A stretch of DNA of 34,145 bases from Nymphaea colorata. Taxonomy: Eukaryota; Streptophyta; Magnoliopsida; Nymphaeales; Nymphaeaceae. The translations under genes and the position numbers were made by a program. Below, in pieces: positions 20,299-30,104 of this stretch (the stretch's first letter is position 1; each line of letters opens with the position of its first letter). The notes under the pieces are model-generated. The model saw only the letters and a program-made list of their open reading frames with translations. It searched no databases and had not been told where the DNA came from. The stretch spans positions 1 to 34,145 of the forward strand of contig NW_022204780.1 in the NCBI RefSeq assembly GCF_008831285.2, read 5' to 3'.

Positions 20299-21143
20299 AT
20301 GAAGCGAAGCCGAAGCCGGAAGGGGAGGAGCAGCCAGGTTCCCCTGTTCATCAGCAAGCTGTTGTAGATGGTGGAGGTACTCAACGTATGACTCAGAACA
20401 GCGATATCGATGAAATAATATCGTGGACGAGCACGGGGGACTCCTTTAACATAAAGAACATAAGTCGTTTCACGGAGTAGGTTCTTCCGCGTTATTTCAA
20501 GCACCGTAACTTCAGTTCCTTCATTCGTCAATTGAACATGTACGGATTCCGCAAGACGCGTCACCCCGACGGCTAGAACGTCTATATGCATGAGCACTTT
20601 CGAGCCGGCGCTCGGGCCCAACTCAGACACATTAATCGAAAAATGAGGGAGGATAGGGAGGATCGGATGGTTTTGCACCAGGGGACGGGCAGGGGGGACA
20701 TCATGAGGGATCTTCAGGAACTGAAACTCAAACAGAAAAATCTAGAATAAATGTGTAGACATTTCTTCATTCAGAACCAGAAACTAACGTAAGAAAATCA
20801 AAATATCATCAGGAGAAGATAGCAGGAGAACCGTGAGAAGTAGAAACGCCTTGAATAACTCCTCCTTTCCTTCACACAACGCTCCCTAGCCCCCCAATAG
20901 CCCGCCCCCCTCAGCATTGCCGACTAACCGCACACCCATCTCGCCGTCAACGATGGCGGACACTGGTAGCGCGTCAAATCCCTCCTATAACGCATTTTCA
21001 GTTTCGAGCCGGCCCGGCACCAACCGAGCACCCACATCGAAAAAATCGAGGACGACGAGCACAGCTACATGTCGATCAACGATTTCATCAATGCCGACGA
21101 ATACGAGTACGATAATGATATGAACCTGGAGGAATCGCGATGA
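20299..21143 (+). CDS. Heat shock transcription factor (HSF family)
   Basis: HSFs trimerise and bind nGAAn elements. After a basic start ([13 protein letters not shown]) the winged-helix domain runs from [20 protein letters not shown] through [35 protein letters not shown] and YGFRKTRH to [21 protein letters not shown] leucine/Glu heptad region ([40 protein letters not shown]) is the trimerisation coiled coil, and the acidic end ([20 protein letters not shown]) could be an activation region. About 274 residues, TGA 21141-21143, no frame slip, fourteen or so UAR codons as Glu. One 20-nt intron lies within the DNA-binding domain. An upstream in-frame ATG at 20281 would add six residues. Confidence 0.93.
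20377..20396 (+). other. 20-nt intron of the HSF gene
   Basis: GTACTCAACGTATGACTCAG. Removal joins [13 protein letters not shown] to [14 protein letters not shown]; unspliced, TGA follows at the fourth intron codon. An A lies six bases from the 3' end. Confidence 0.95.
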
Positions 21144-21242
21144 TCTTATCCTCCTTCCTTATGTCCATCCCCCCCTATTTATGCTTCCGCCCAACTTACA
21201 CTCCTTCTCCACTTCAATTCGGGGCTTCGTTAATAAAATAAT

Positions 21243-22292
21243 ATGAACGCTTCCAACTACGAGGTCATTCGCCAGATCGGAGGCGGCCAGGAGGGCAGGA
21301 TCTTCCTCGCCCAGCGGGACCGACGCCTCTACGCCCTCAAGGAACTCATATCGGCGCCCTCCGAAGGAGAAATTCAACTTCTCTCCAACATCAAACACCC
21401 TGCCATTATCGGCTTCCATGAAGCCATCCTCAAAGATAACGTTACGCTGGTACTGGAATACGCCAGTGAGGGTATTAAATCAACTATTAAGGAGATTTGG
21501 CCGGCTTTATTCGGCGCAACTACGCAGAAGAGCATGTCCCAGAAGCAGTGGTCCGGAGTTGGCTGCTGCAGCTCTGTCTGGCGCTACACCATCTGCACCA
21601 CGACCTCAACATCATCCACAGGGATATCAAGCTGATCAACGTGCTGGTGACTGCAGAGGGGCAGCTGAAGTTATCGGACTTTGGACTTGCGAAAAAAGTG
21701 AAGGGAGAGGATGATTTCACAAAGTCAACAGTCGGCACGCCTTACTATCTCTCGCCCTAAACTCTCAATAGCAGCCGCTGCAGTACCAAAAGCGATATGT
21801 GGGCGCTCGGCTGCCTTCTCTACTAAATTTGCACGGGCGAAAAACCGTTCAAGGGAGCCGCGTTTGGAGAAATCATTAAGAACATACTCGAGAAACCCCA
21901 CGGGGAACTGCCATAGTGCTATTCCAAGTGGCTCAGCGACCTCGTGCAGGCGCTGCTGGAGAAGAGCGCGGAGAAACGGCCAGGAGTGCAGGCATTCTCG
22001 AGCAGGAAGAGATGCAGAGAGAATTCGCCACTCTCAAAGCCACCCACCGGGACTACTAAAAGGTCGCTACCCTGCCTTCAGTCTCAAAACTGCCAAAAAC
22101 CTATAACGGGAGTGTCTTTCCTCGAACCTCAAGCATTTCAGCGAATCGCTCAAGACCACTCGCCGGGATAAATCTTTCCGGCTTCCACCATAGGAGCCGC
22201 CGTGCGTGAGCCAGTAGAAGAAGGTGGAGCGCACTCGTTTCGCCCACAAATCCTTGCGGATGCTGCTCTAAAAGAAAGGTGATAAGAAGTGA
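21243..22292 (+). CDS. NEK-like serine/threonine protein kinase
   Basis: The kinase domain fills most of the product: Gly loop IGGGQEGRIFLAQ, catalytic Lys in LYALKEL, helix C in EGEIQLLSNIKHPAIIGFHE, HRDIKLINVL, DFG in KLSDFGLAKK, and VGTPYYLSPE. The final Glu of this APE motif is UAA (21758-21760), and the next UAA (21824-21826) gives LGCLLYEICTGEKPF. Ending in EKSAEKRPGVQA, the domain is closest to NEK/NIMA kinases, which act in cilia and mitosis. HRDIKLIN has Leu where Pro is usual. The basic tail (DKSFRLPPEEPPCVSQEKKV) ends with TGA 22290-22292. One 20-nt intron; two slips in the tail (near 21,988 and 22,100). About 340 residues. Confidence 0.92.
21472..21491 (+). other. 20-nt intron of the NEK-like kinase
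   Basis: GTATTAAATCAACTATTAAG. Removal joins TLVLEYASEG to DLAGFIRRNYAEEHVPEAVV, the standard NEK transition from hinge to helix D. An A lies six bases from the 3' end. Confidence 0.95.
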
Positions 22293-22348
22293 GCAATAAT
22301 AAAAATAAACGATCGTTGATCTTTATGCGTCTATCTTTGTGCTATTGG

Positions 22349-23112
22349 TCATATCCTCCACTAGTTTTTGTAGTCGAGCGTGAGGTGGCGGCTTCGGTAA
22401 GAGGGGATTTTCTCCAGCAAACTTATTTGGTACTCTCTGTATTTATCCAAAAAGCCATCCTATCCTCCGTATATTGCGTTTATGCGCTTCTACAGAGGCA
22501 GGTTGGTGTCTATTGTCGATGCCTTGCGCACAGGCAGTTGCTTTCCCTTTCCTTGGTTATTCTAGATATATCAAAACTTACAGGATCTTCGATGATTTCG
22601 GAATCCATGCGCTTGACTAGATTATCGAAACCGGTGAAGGTGCTGCCCTGAAGTTGGTTTTCGTTCTCCATGTCCTCCATGATCTGAAGAGCAGAGAGGG
22701 CTCCCAGACGAGTGCCGCTAATGGTCTTGTTGATGTTTGCGATTTCCATCTCATAGACGCCGTCTCTGATGCCAGACACTCCTCTTTGTGAGTTTGCCCG
22801 TCTTCTTGTTGTATCCTTTGCCTGTTGCTCATCGCGACTGGTCTGGTGGACTGGTCTGGTGCGGGAGAGTTGCTCGAGCCGCTTGGTGAGGCGGAAGCGG
22901 TTGTGGGTGTAGGAGTGGTCGCTTCTACGCTTGAATTGATGATCGAAATCGTAAGTTTACAGCAGTTTGACATTGCCTTTGATCTTGTAGAAATATGTGA
23001 TGTATGGTTGCTCAGTGAGGGAGGAATTTGCGCCGTCCGATTGATGTTGAATGGTGGCAGAGGGTAGGAAGGTGCGTGAGATGCGTCCTCTCCGTTATAT
23101 GCTGCTCCTCAT
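22349..23112 (-). CDS. Hypothetical protein, basic and mostly helical
   Basis: From ATG 23112 (MRSSIERRGRISRTFLPSAT) a frame of about 247 residues runs to TGA 22349-22351 with a single 20-nt intron. The N-terminal half is Ser/Thr/Arg-rich; it is followed by YEMEIANINKTISGTRLGAL and SALQIMEDMENENQLQGSTF, then a C-terminal segment after the intron with NAIYGGEDGFLDKYREYQIS and LLEKIPSYRSRHLTLDYKNE. UAR codons occur six times as Glu and no frame slip is needed, which supports a real gene. No family is recognised. It begins only 43 bases after the stop of the MetRS gene on the same strand. Confidence 0.7.
22562..22581 (-). other. 20-nt intron of the hypothetical gene at 22349-23112
   Basis: GTAAGTTTTGATATATCTAG on the minus strand. 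Removal changes frame into a long, compositionally normal C-terminus (KYREYQISLLEKIPSYRS) with UAR as Glu. It has GTA...TAG ends and an A six bases from the 3' end. Confidence 0.8.
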
Positions 23113-23155
23113 TGCTTAAAATTATTATTTATTTGCCAGCTAATATTCTCATAAA

Positions 23156-25030
23156 TCAAACACTGTGCGTCCCGTATTTCGCCTTAAAAGTTGATATTTG
23201 CTCCGCGGTAACTAGGTTAGCAAAGATCTACTTTCGGAGAAGAGGGGAATAGGCTCCTTTAGGCCTTTGGAATGGAGAAGAGAATCAAGCATGAAGCTCT
23301 TCAGGTCGTTCATTTGAGTGTATGCGGGAAGGTTTGGTTTGGACAGCCGAGCAGATAATTCATTTTGGCGGCGAGAGCAGGGACGAAGGGCTCCAAAAGC
23401 AAGGAATAGACTCTTAGCATCCTCACCATGAAGGCCAGAATCAGCTATTTCCTAAATATGATAAAATCTACCTTGGATTCCTCCAAAACTAAGTTTTGCT
23501 TATGTATTGATTGAGGCAATCCGATAGCTCAGTGATCAAAGTGGCTCCCTGCATCAATTGTGCCTTTTCCATAGCTAACAGATACTGTTTGTATTTGGAT
23601 GAGAATTATTCGAGTAGACTCAGTTAGTCAGGGCCTAAATCCTTTTCAGAAAGAGGCAAGATTTTGGCTCCAAATGATTTAAAAGAGTATTTTAGAACTC
23701 TTTGCACGAGGTTTCCAATATTATTGAGAAGCTATTTATTGCATTTCTGTGCAAAATCACTCCAAGAAAACTCACTATCAAGCTCTAAGGACGCACCCTC
23801 AATAAATAATATCTCCAGCAATCAACCGGAATGCCTGTTTATTTGCACTGATCTCCAAAGACACCGATATTGTGACTCTTGGAGAACTTTCCTCCCTCAT
23901 ATTTAAGGTATTATGTGACTGAAAGGTGGGTGGGCTTGATCCATTTTTGCCCAGTTGCCATCAGACTGGCTGGATTGATGATGCTGTGGAAGAGGATGTT
24001 GTCTTTGCCCATAAATTGCCTCAGTTCCACTTGGTTGCTCTCCTACGGAAGCCACCATTGTTTATATCCTTCCTTTAGGTGGTCAGCAGTGATAGATATG
24101 TAGCCGATGGGCGCCTAGAACCACACGTAAAACACTTTTTTCTCGTATCCTGGGTGAGGAACAGGCACCCCCACTTGAGATCCCTGGTGATGCATCTGTC
24201 CTAGGGCGGAGAAACCAGCCATCCTTTGGTGACTCCCTTCGCATTGTTAGTCCATGAGTCAAACGCACCGTTTTCGATTAGCCACTTCTTGAGTCGCTTG
24301 CTCTCCTGACCCAATTTTAGGTAAAATGCTTAGTTTCACGAGGCGAAGGGTATTAGAGCATACGGAGCATTGAAGATCATTCAATTCTTAAGTGAGACTG
24401 TTGAATATAGTGGAACAAGATTCGCATTGGTCTCCTCGTGTTGCCGATCCGCACTTCTTGCAGGTTCCATGCACGAACCGATCGGCGAGGAAAAGATCAC
24501 AGTGCGAGCAATAGAGTTGGTTTGATATTTTTTCAGTGACTGCATCATTGCGAGCAGGTGCTTAAAGATATCCTGAGTTATGTGGGTATGGGCATCGCAA
24601 CTGGTCCTTCCGAAGTGGTCGAAAGAAATATCGAACCACTAGTAAATGCTCTTGTGGATTGCGTGATATTTATCGCATATGGCTCGAGGTGTGGTCCCTT
24701 CCTTCAAGGCCTTCACCTCAGTGGCAGTCCCATACTCATCAGTTCCGCAGATGAATAGCACATTGTACCCCATCATCCTGCAGAAACGAGCATAGACATC
24801 GGCGGACAGACAGCGCCTATTATGTTGCCCAGGTGGGGAGTGTTGTTGACATATGGCAGTGCGGAGGTGATGAGGATGTTTCTCCTGCCATTGGAGGGAA
24901 GCTAGCGATTGGGAAGGTGCTGGATTCTTTGGGAATTGAGTTCGGCTTGCAGTTGGGGGTTAACTTATGGCTTGGCTTTGGGGGTGGACTTCTTTGAAAA
25001 GAAGCGAGCATACTTTAGAATCAATTTCAT
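23156..25030 (-). CDS. Methionyl-tRNA synthetase
   Basis: MetRS charges initiator and elongator tRNA-Met. From ATG 25030 ([20 protein letters not shown], a basic leader possibly for mitochondria) the class I signature appears as [20 protein letters not shown], followed by [20 protein letters not shown] and [12 protein letters not shown]. The zinc knuckle has [11 protein letters not shown] and RGDQCESC; the second class I motif is EGGKFSKS. The conserved WFDAPIGY reads WFEAPIGY, with UAG (24115-24117) in place of the Asp codon. The anticodon-binding helices include [17 protein letters not shown] and [11 protein letters not shown]. One 20-nt intron at 23452. Slips occur near 24,820, 24,520, 24,360, 24,260, 23,305 and 23,230; the stop (TGA 23156-23158) follows the last of these. 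Length near 600 residues fits the eukaryotic cytosolic core. Confidence 0.93.
23452..23471 (-). other. 20-nt intron of the MetRS gene
   Basis: GTAGATTTTATCATATTTAG on the minus strand. Removal joins KTEFWRNPR to [20 protein letters not shown], restoring the anticodon-domain helix; unspliced, TGA follows at once. An A lies six bases from the 3' end. Confidence 0.92.
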
Positions 25031-26076
25031 TACATATAATTATATGAGGTTAAAAGGCTAAGATCACCTGCTGGCTTCCTCCTCCCTGCTGAGGCCTCCG
25101 TGGGGGTTTCTAGAAGGTGGGTGAGTGTCTTGACGACGGGATTGGCGTAGATGGCCTTGATGTGGTCGACGCTGTTCTGGGAGAAGACCAAATCGCTCCA
25201 GGACATGAAGAGTCCCCACTTGACGCCCTGTCTGAGGCAGTTCTCCATTTCAGGAATGGGGCCGTTTTCAGTCATGGCTATCATCTTTTGGCCCTGCACG
25301 ATCTTGTTCAACTGGTTGTACATGTTCTGTAAGCAATCGTAATTGTAACTGCCAGGGTAACTGTCATAGCCAAGCAAATCTACTCTGAGGTTTCCTGGAT
25401 ACCAATCTGCTTCAGGAGTGCTCCAAACCCATATCAAGTTGTTGATATTGTGGTAGCCGGTGATGCGATCGAACATGATACGGTACAGTGAGAGGGCAGA
25501 AGCGCTTCCTTTGGCACCCCACCAGAACCATTTTCCTCCAGCTTCATGTAAGGGTCTCCAAAGGACGGGAATCTTACTGGCTTGAAGCTTCTTGAGCTGG
25601 ACTGCAATCGCATCAATGTCCCTCATGGTGGCATTGTACTCTGCAGTATTTGCCACCACAGCTTTCGAGACATCAAAATCGGTATAGTTTGTATAGAAAG
25701 TGCTGGTCCTGAGCTGGCCTCCGAAGGGCGAAAACCAATGCCAGAAAAATGTAACAATTCCTTGTCCTTTTGTAGTTGTGTGATACCAGTTGATAGCCGA
25801 ATCCACGGTGCCATCATCGGCTGGCTGCCAGTTGTACCAAGGATTGTGGGGAGAATAGTTCTGCATGTCAAAGCCTCTGACCATTGGGACTTCATGGATC
25901 TGGTTCACGAAATCATCATAGTGGAAAGTGGTCTGGCCTGACAGGACAAACTTACCGTAATTGTCAATCAGCGTCTGGTAGAGGCGCTGAGCCTCGGGAG
26001 AAGCATTGGGATTGACCAGTTTATCAAAGGCGAGACTTGCAGTAAGGCACAAGGCAAGCACTAGGAGATATTTCAT
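25027..26076 (-). CDS. Secreted GH26 family beta-mannanase
   Basis: GH26 enzymes cleave beta-1,4-mannans. The frame of about 349 residues starts MKYLLVLALCLTASLAFDKL, a clean signal peptide. GH26 landmarks follow: VMRGFDM-like PMVRGFDMQNYSP, GIVTFFWHWFSPFGG (104-120), VLWRPLHEAGGKWFWWGAKG with acid/base Glu178, NLIWVWS, WYPG...VDLLGYDSYPG, and the nucleophile Glu270 in MTENGPIPE. No intron, no UAR codon before the last position. Read literally it ends UAA(Glu)-UGA at 25027, overlapping the MetRS ATG; a one-base slip after ETPTEASAG would end it at TGA 25064-25066 and leave an A/T-rich gap, which seems more natural. The family is common in bacteria and fungi, so the gene may derive from food or symbionts; it is likely a feeding or mucilage-degrading enzyme. 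Confidence 0.93.
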
Positions 26077-26131
26077 TAATAAAATATATGGCCGTAGAGG
26101 GGTTTTATGATTTGGTTTGAGATGATGAGGA

Positions 26132-26957
26132 TCATGGCTGGATTTGCAGGTTGGAGAACAGCTTCACTCTTTAGAGCATCTCAGATTCGACTGGCTTGGG
26201 TCCTGCAGGCAAATCCTTTGTAAGCTCGTTGTAATCCTGTCTACTTTTTTCGTAATTGTTCTCCTTTTCCATGTCCTCAATATTTCTCTCGATGTTCCTG
26301 TGCTTTTTTTCATAGTTTTTCATGTGTTCCTCCTTGGCTTTGATTCTTCTTTCACGTTCTTCTCTTCTCTTCTCGAGCTGTTCAGGAGTATACTCGTGCT
26401 TTTCTCTCCTCTCATGTCTTTATCTCTTCTCATGTTTTTCGTTTCTCTTGACTTCAATATCGTTGGAGGAGGCTTCTTCTCTCTTATGGTGAGGTTTTTA
26501 TCCATGTTCCCTTCTCTCTTATGTTCCTTTCCTTTTTCTATTTCTTTTCAACTGGTTTCTCTTCCTCTGTCTTCACGGGCTCGGCCTGGGCTTCAGGAGC
26601 CTTTCTTGTGGCAATTCAACTGCCATGAGAGGGACAAACACTTGCGGGAAGGCATTGATAGTGACTGGTACAACTTCAGCTGGAGTTTCCTTGGGTCCTT
26701 CAGCGGGTGGAGAAGGAACGGGAGGAGCTGGAGGCTAGGATTGACGGCTTCAGTGATCGTATGGATTCCTTCATTGATCTTTTCCTAAATAGGTGATTCT
26801 TACGCCTGCGATCTGGATCTATTCCTTGGCGAAATTCTCAACTTTTTGCTCAATACCGACAACACCGTCTTTGATGGCATTGCCAATGTGGAGAAATCAG
26901 GTGGGCTAAACTGTGTGAGGCTAGGGCCACTAACGCTATGATGATAATGGGTTTCAT
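26132..26957 (-). CDS. Secreted Pro-rich and highly charged coiled-coil protein
   Basis: ATG 26957 opens MKPIIIIALVALASHSLAHL, a signal peptide. A short helix (NAIKDGVVGIEQKVENFAKE), a proline-rich segment (PPAPPVPSPPAEGPKETPAE), and a long Lys/Arg/Glu helix follow (VKRNEKHEKRERHERREKHE, EHMKNYEKKHRNIERNIEDM). It ends ERVKLFSNLQIQP with TGA 26132-26134. A 19-nt intron at 26785 restores frame. Slips occur near 26,898, 26,735, 26,580 and 26,470. About 265 residues. The function is unknown; secreted charged repeats of this kind could belong to the lorica, stalk or cortical secretions of a sessile ciliate, but nothing in the sequence proves that. It is 55 bases upstream of nothing conserved and on the same strand as the mannanase. 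Confidence 0.65.
26785..26803 (-). other. 19-nt intron of the secreted charged protein gene
   Basis: GTAAGAATCACCTATTTAG on the minus strand. Removal joins FAKEEIQIAG to EKINEGIHTITEAVN in one frame. It has GTA...TAG ends and an A six bases from the 3' end. Confidence 0.8.
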
Positions 26958-27103
26958 CGTGTGTATATAATGATTATTATGCTGGACGCTACGATAAGCT
27001 ATTTAAAGGGAATTTGATTTTGCATGTAGGAAAGTGAAAGCCTTAATAAAATAGACTTTAGAGTGTGTCGTTTTGCGAATTATATAAAATTAATATTAAA
27101 ATA

Positions 27104-27336
27104 ATGGAGTGCATCGATAACATCGAACGTTAAGTGTCCCAACTCACCGCAACACCCAAGAAGAACGCCTATTGTCCTCCCAAGCACAGCCACAGACGCG
27201 AGAACAAATACAAAAGCTCAGCAACGACAGTCTCGAAGGCATCAAACAGAAACTTTTCGACTTCACTCCCGCCCCAACATCAACGCAAATAGCTTCCAAA
27301 ACAGTCAATAAAGCTGTTGCCCGTCAGCTACGCTGA
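27104..27336 (+). CDS. Small hypothetical helical protein
   Basis: ATG 27104 opens MECIDNIEREVSQLTATPKK (UAA as Glu). After a one-base slip near 27,165 the frame continues ERLLSSQAQPQTREQIQKLS, NDSLEGIKQKLFDFTPAPTS, ending VARQLR with TGA 27334-27336. About 77 residues, helical with a Pro/Thr-rich patch. The same frame continues open after this TGA (INDILKSLLSYFAFSHLMNL), so the stop itself could be a base error and the protein longer. No family is recognised. It is divergent from the secreted protein gene and convergent with NAD kinase copy 1. Confidence 0.45.
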
Positions 27337-27467
27337 ATCAATGATATTCTCAAGAGTTTGCTTTCATACTTTGCATTCAGCCATCTCATGAACTTGGCTA
27401 GCATGACCCCGCCAGGCTAGCCTGAGAATATAGATGCTGATATTAGTGTAAATGAATCCGAACTGAA

Positions 27468-28523
27468 TCAATCGTCTTCGATGCACTCCCGCTTGCAGAC
27501 TTGCGTATTGATTTCAGGGACATATTCCTAAGAGGGGGCCTTAAATATTTAATTCCAGCCAAGGAAGTACTTCAGTCTTTGGATCCAGGTCGGCATCTTC
27601 ACTTCATCTTTCCTTTGTTCGAGGACTCAATCATCTCATACTTACATATGATGTCGTGTTTTGACCGTTTGATTATCATTTCCTGGTCGAAACCGAAATC
27701 TTCGGTTGTTTGGCCATCAAAGCTCACATGGCAGAGCTTCTAGAGTACTTGTGAGCTAAATAAGAAAAAAATACTCTAATTTTGATTGTACAGTCGGATG
27801 GGAAGCAGATCGGTCTAAAAGAGAGACTGTTCGGCGCGATTGGAACCACAAGGATGCCATTAACTCCGTTTTGAAGGATAGGCCTCCTGCTGAGAGAGAA
27901 TATGCGGTAGATCCTGTTGAAGTTGATATCAGGATACCATCTCCAGCGGTGGAGGTAAGGAACTAATCATTGACCCATATTTCTAGCGTGATTCTTTAAT
28001 GCGCTTTTCTGGAGATGTAGACTTAATTGATGCAGACCTTGGTCACGGGTGCGATGCCTTACTGTTTATAGTTCCACTTTTTCGACTAAAGTCTCATCAG
28101 TTTAGAGGTCTAAAACGGCATAGGGATATGCCCTCTGTGGTGGTCCGCCACCTTCTCCACCACTTCTTCGATATCACTGACCAAGAATCTGCACATGAAA
28201 CCCAAGGATCCCCTTTGGAAAGAGATGAGAGGCGGGGCCTGGTCGAGGAAATCTTTCACTGCGTAGAGGATAGTTCCATCGCCGCCGATGGTCACGATAT
28301 AGTCTATTGCGCTGTGATGTTGTTTGGAAATGAATTCATGGGATTTGTATTCTGGGTGGCGTTTGATCATCTTATCTGTGGTCCTTGCGTCGGTCAGGTA
28401 GAACTATGCTGGTCCCTTCGATGCGAAGGATGCGGCTGCTATTTCGATGAGCGTGAAAACTTCGTCTTCCTCGATGATCCTGCCCACCATTAGAACAGAG
28501 ATCACCTTGTCGTCCTTTTTCAT
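27468..28523 (-). CDS. NAD kinase-like protein, copy 1 (no signal peptide)
   Basis: NAD kinase phosphorylates NAD to NADP. From ATG 28523 (MKKDDKVISVLMVGRIIEED) the product has the ATP/diphosphate motif DYIVTIGGDGTILYAVKDFL, PPLISFQRGSLGFMCRF, the NE motif in VCINEVYISR (Glu is UAA, 28023-28025), TAGDGILISTSTGSTAYSLS with AGGP, and PNSLSFRPICFPSDC. A family-specific tail shared with copies 2 and 3 follows (PTWIQRLKYFLGWN) and TGA is at 27468-27470. A 19-nt intron lies at 27756. Slips occur near 27,890, 27,735 and a few places in the tail. About 345 residues. Active-site motifs are intact. It is cytosolic by default, because no leader is present. Confidence 0.9.
27756..27774 (-). other. 19-nt intron of NAD kinase-like copy 1
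   Basis: GTATTTTTTTCTTATTTAG on the minus strand, at the same site (after the codon pair Ile-Arg) as the introns of copies 2 and 3. An A lies six bases from the 3' end. The T run makes an undercalled 20th base possible. Confidence 0.8.
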
Positions 28524-28808
28524 GATCAGAAATTAATTTGTTTATATATGTTGTCACAAGTTATCATAAATTGGGATAATAACCAACCAACAATCCATGC
28601 ATCATCTTCAGGCCTGAGATATATCCCTATGTCCTGGCTTGATAAGATGCATGTTGGGTAAAGGTTAGTCAATGGTGAATGATGATCAATATATATGACA
28701 AATTTAATAATAAAAGATGGAGGAAGAACCAAGAATAAAAATCAATTTAATGATATCTTCCACTAACACTCCCGAACAGTCGAGGAAGAAGATAATTCAT
28801 ACAATAAT

Positions 28809-30016
28809 ATGACCGAAGAACAGCCTTCCCTGCAGGAACAGTTCATCAGTATCGACCTCTAAGAAGTTAAGGACAACTCTAATAGTCCAACCAGTTTTGC
28901 CAAACTCAACAGAACAGTGCAATCAAATATATCAGCTGAGACGCAAATTTTAAACCTAACCAAGCTCATCAAGTCTAAGGAGGCAACCATAAAAAAAATT
29001 GAACACCCTGATCCCACAAAATAACAGCAAAACTGTTCCAGCAAAAGTCCTCATATGCTCAAGGAGTCTGAAGAAGTAGAAAAGCACACACTTTGCCTGC
29101 AAGGAACCGCCAGTAAAGCAATAGAAAGAGAAATCAAATGAAGCAAAAGCTATGAAGACATCCAGAAGCGACCTTTCCAAGTCTGACGTCCATTAGCGAT
29201 TGTACAATATGAGCAAATCACAGCATTTGAGGATGATCTACATGCCGAACCAACAGGATAAGAAGTAGAACAAATCGCATCGCAAAAGTAGCTCCAGTCT
29301 AGCCTCCAGCAAATATCTCAAAAACTACGTTCCCTTCTAAAAGAGAATTGAGGAATACTTGAGTAAGGACCATTTAACTGCCAGCCAAGCTATCTTAAGG
29401 ACGGAAATGGACTTCCAGCCTAAGCTAATCCCCAGCAAGTACAAGGATCGTGTGTCTTCACGATACATGCAGGGACAGTTGAGAGACGCCAAAGCAGCCG
29501 ATTTTGCAGATTTCATGAATCTTCAGTATCCTCCTCTTGCGTCTCTGCCACCAGCAAATCCGCTCTCATGACGCAGCGCATCGAGGACCACTTCCTGCGT
29601 AAGATGAAGCTGGTCTTCGTAAAATCCCCCCACCAGGTCATATAAGTGGATTAGAGTGTGATTGGCCTGCTTACCTAAGTAGAGTTTGGTATCCTCCAGC
29701 CGTTCATCATGCAGCTGGAGGAGAGCCAGATCAAAGGAGAGGATTTCTAGTCGAATTTTCATGCTTTTTATGCGGTACGTGACATAATAGATAGAGTCTT
29801 GGCGCGAGCGAAAAGATGCAGCTTCGAAATCACGAGTTAAAAAATAAGAGTAAATACCGATAATTGAAAAAAGAGATAAAGCAGCAAAAATCTCCGAAAA
29901 AGGAGTTGTTTAAGGTGGTTGAAAGGCCCTACGCCAAGCATTCCTAAAAACTGCTATCAAAAAAATAGCCGGGAGGCAAGTCTAATTATCACATAATGAT
30001 TCAAAATTTTATCTGA
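28809..30016 (+). CDS. Hypothetical charged protein, possibly two genes
   Basis: ATG 28809 opens MTEEQPSLQEQFISIDLEEV. The N-terminal part is Ser/Lys/Glu-rich; after a slip near 29,137 come SDVHERLYNMSKSQHLRMIY and DFQPKLIPSKYKDRVSSRYM, a pattern like other ciliate proteins with a xVxERLY motif, though I cannot name the family. One frame ends at TGA 29569-29571, overlapping an ATG in another frame that continues MTQRIEDHFLRKMKLVFVKS, HQVIEVDESVIGLLTEVEFG and QPFIMQLEESQIKGEDFESN to TGA 30014-30016 with UAR as Glu. The overlap suggests one protein with a one-base slip near 29,520 rather than two genes. A further frame change near 29,850 is either a slip or an A-rich intron of about 26 nt. Confidence 0.6.
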
Positions 30017-30104
30017 AATTTTCGTTATTTTAACTCGAAATACCCTATCATTTAAGCACAAGGCCGCTTGCTAAGTTATATATTAAATCATTGTGTTTTC
30101 GATA

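Noticed and set aside
20190-20678. 162-codon open frame on the minus strand
   Set aside because: Antisense to the HSF DNA-binding domain; its 3' part overlaps the real leader of the 19617-20243 gene.
26144-26788. 214-codon hydrophobic open frame on the plus strand resembling a membrane protein
   Set aside because: It is the complement of the Lys/Glu-rich minus-strand protein; TTC/CTT-rich antisense reads as Phe/Leu/Ser. The minus strand has a signal peptide, a valid intron and UAR-as-Glu.
27999-28493. 164-codon open frame on the plus strand
   Set aside because: Antisense to NAD kinase-like copy 1, which carries the GGDGT and NE motifs.
29848-29875. A-rich GTA...AG intron of 24-26 nt in the 28809-30016 gene
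   Set aside because: The poly-A end makes several acceptors and the -6 A trivial; the length is outside the 19-21 range. Left open rather than called.
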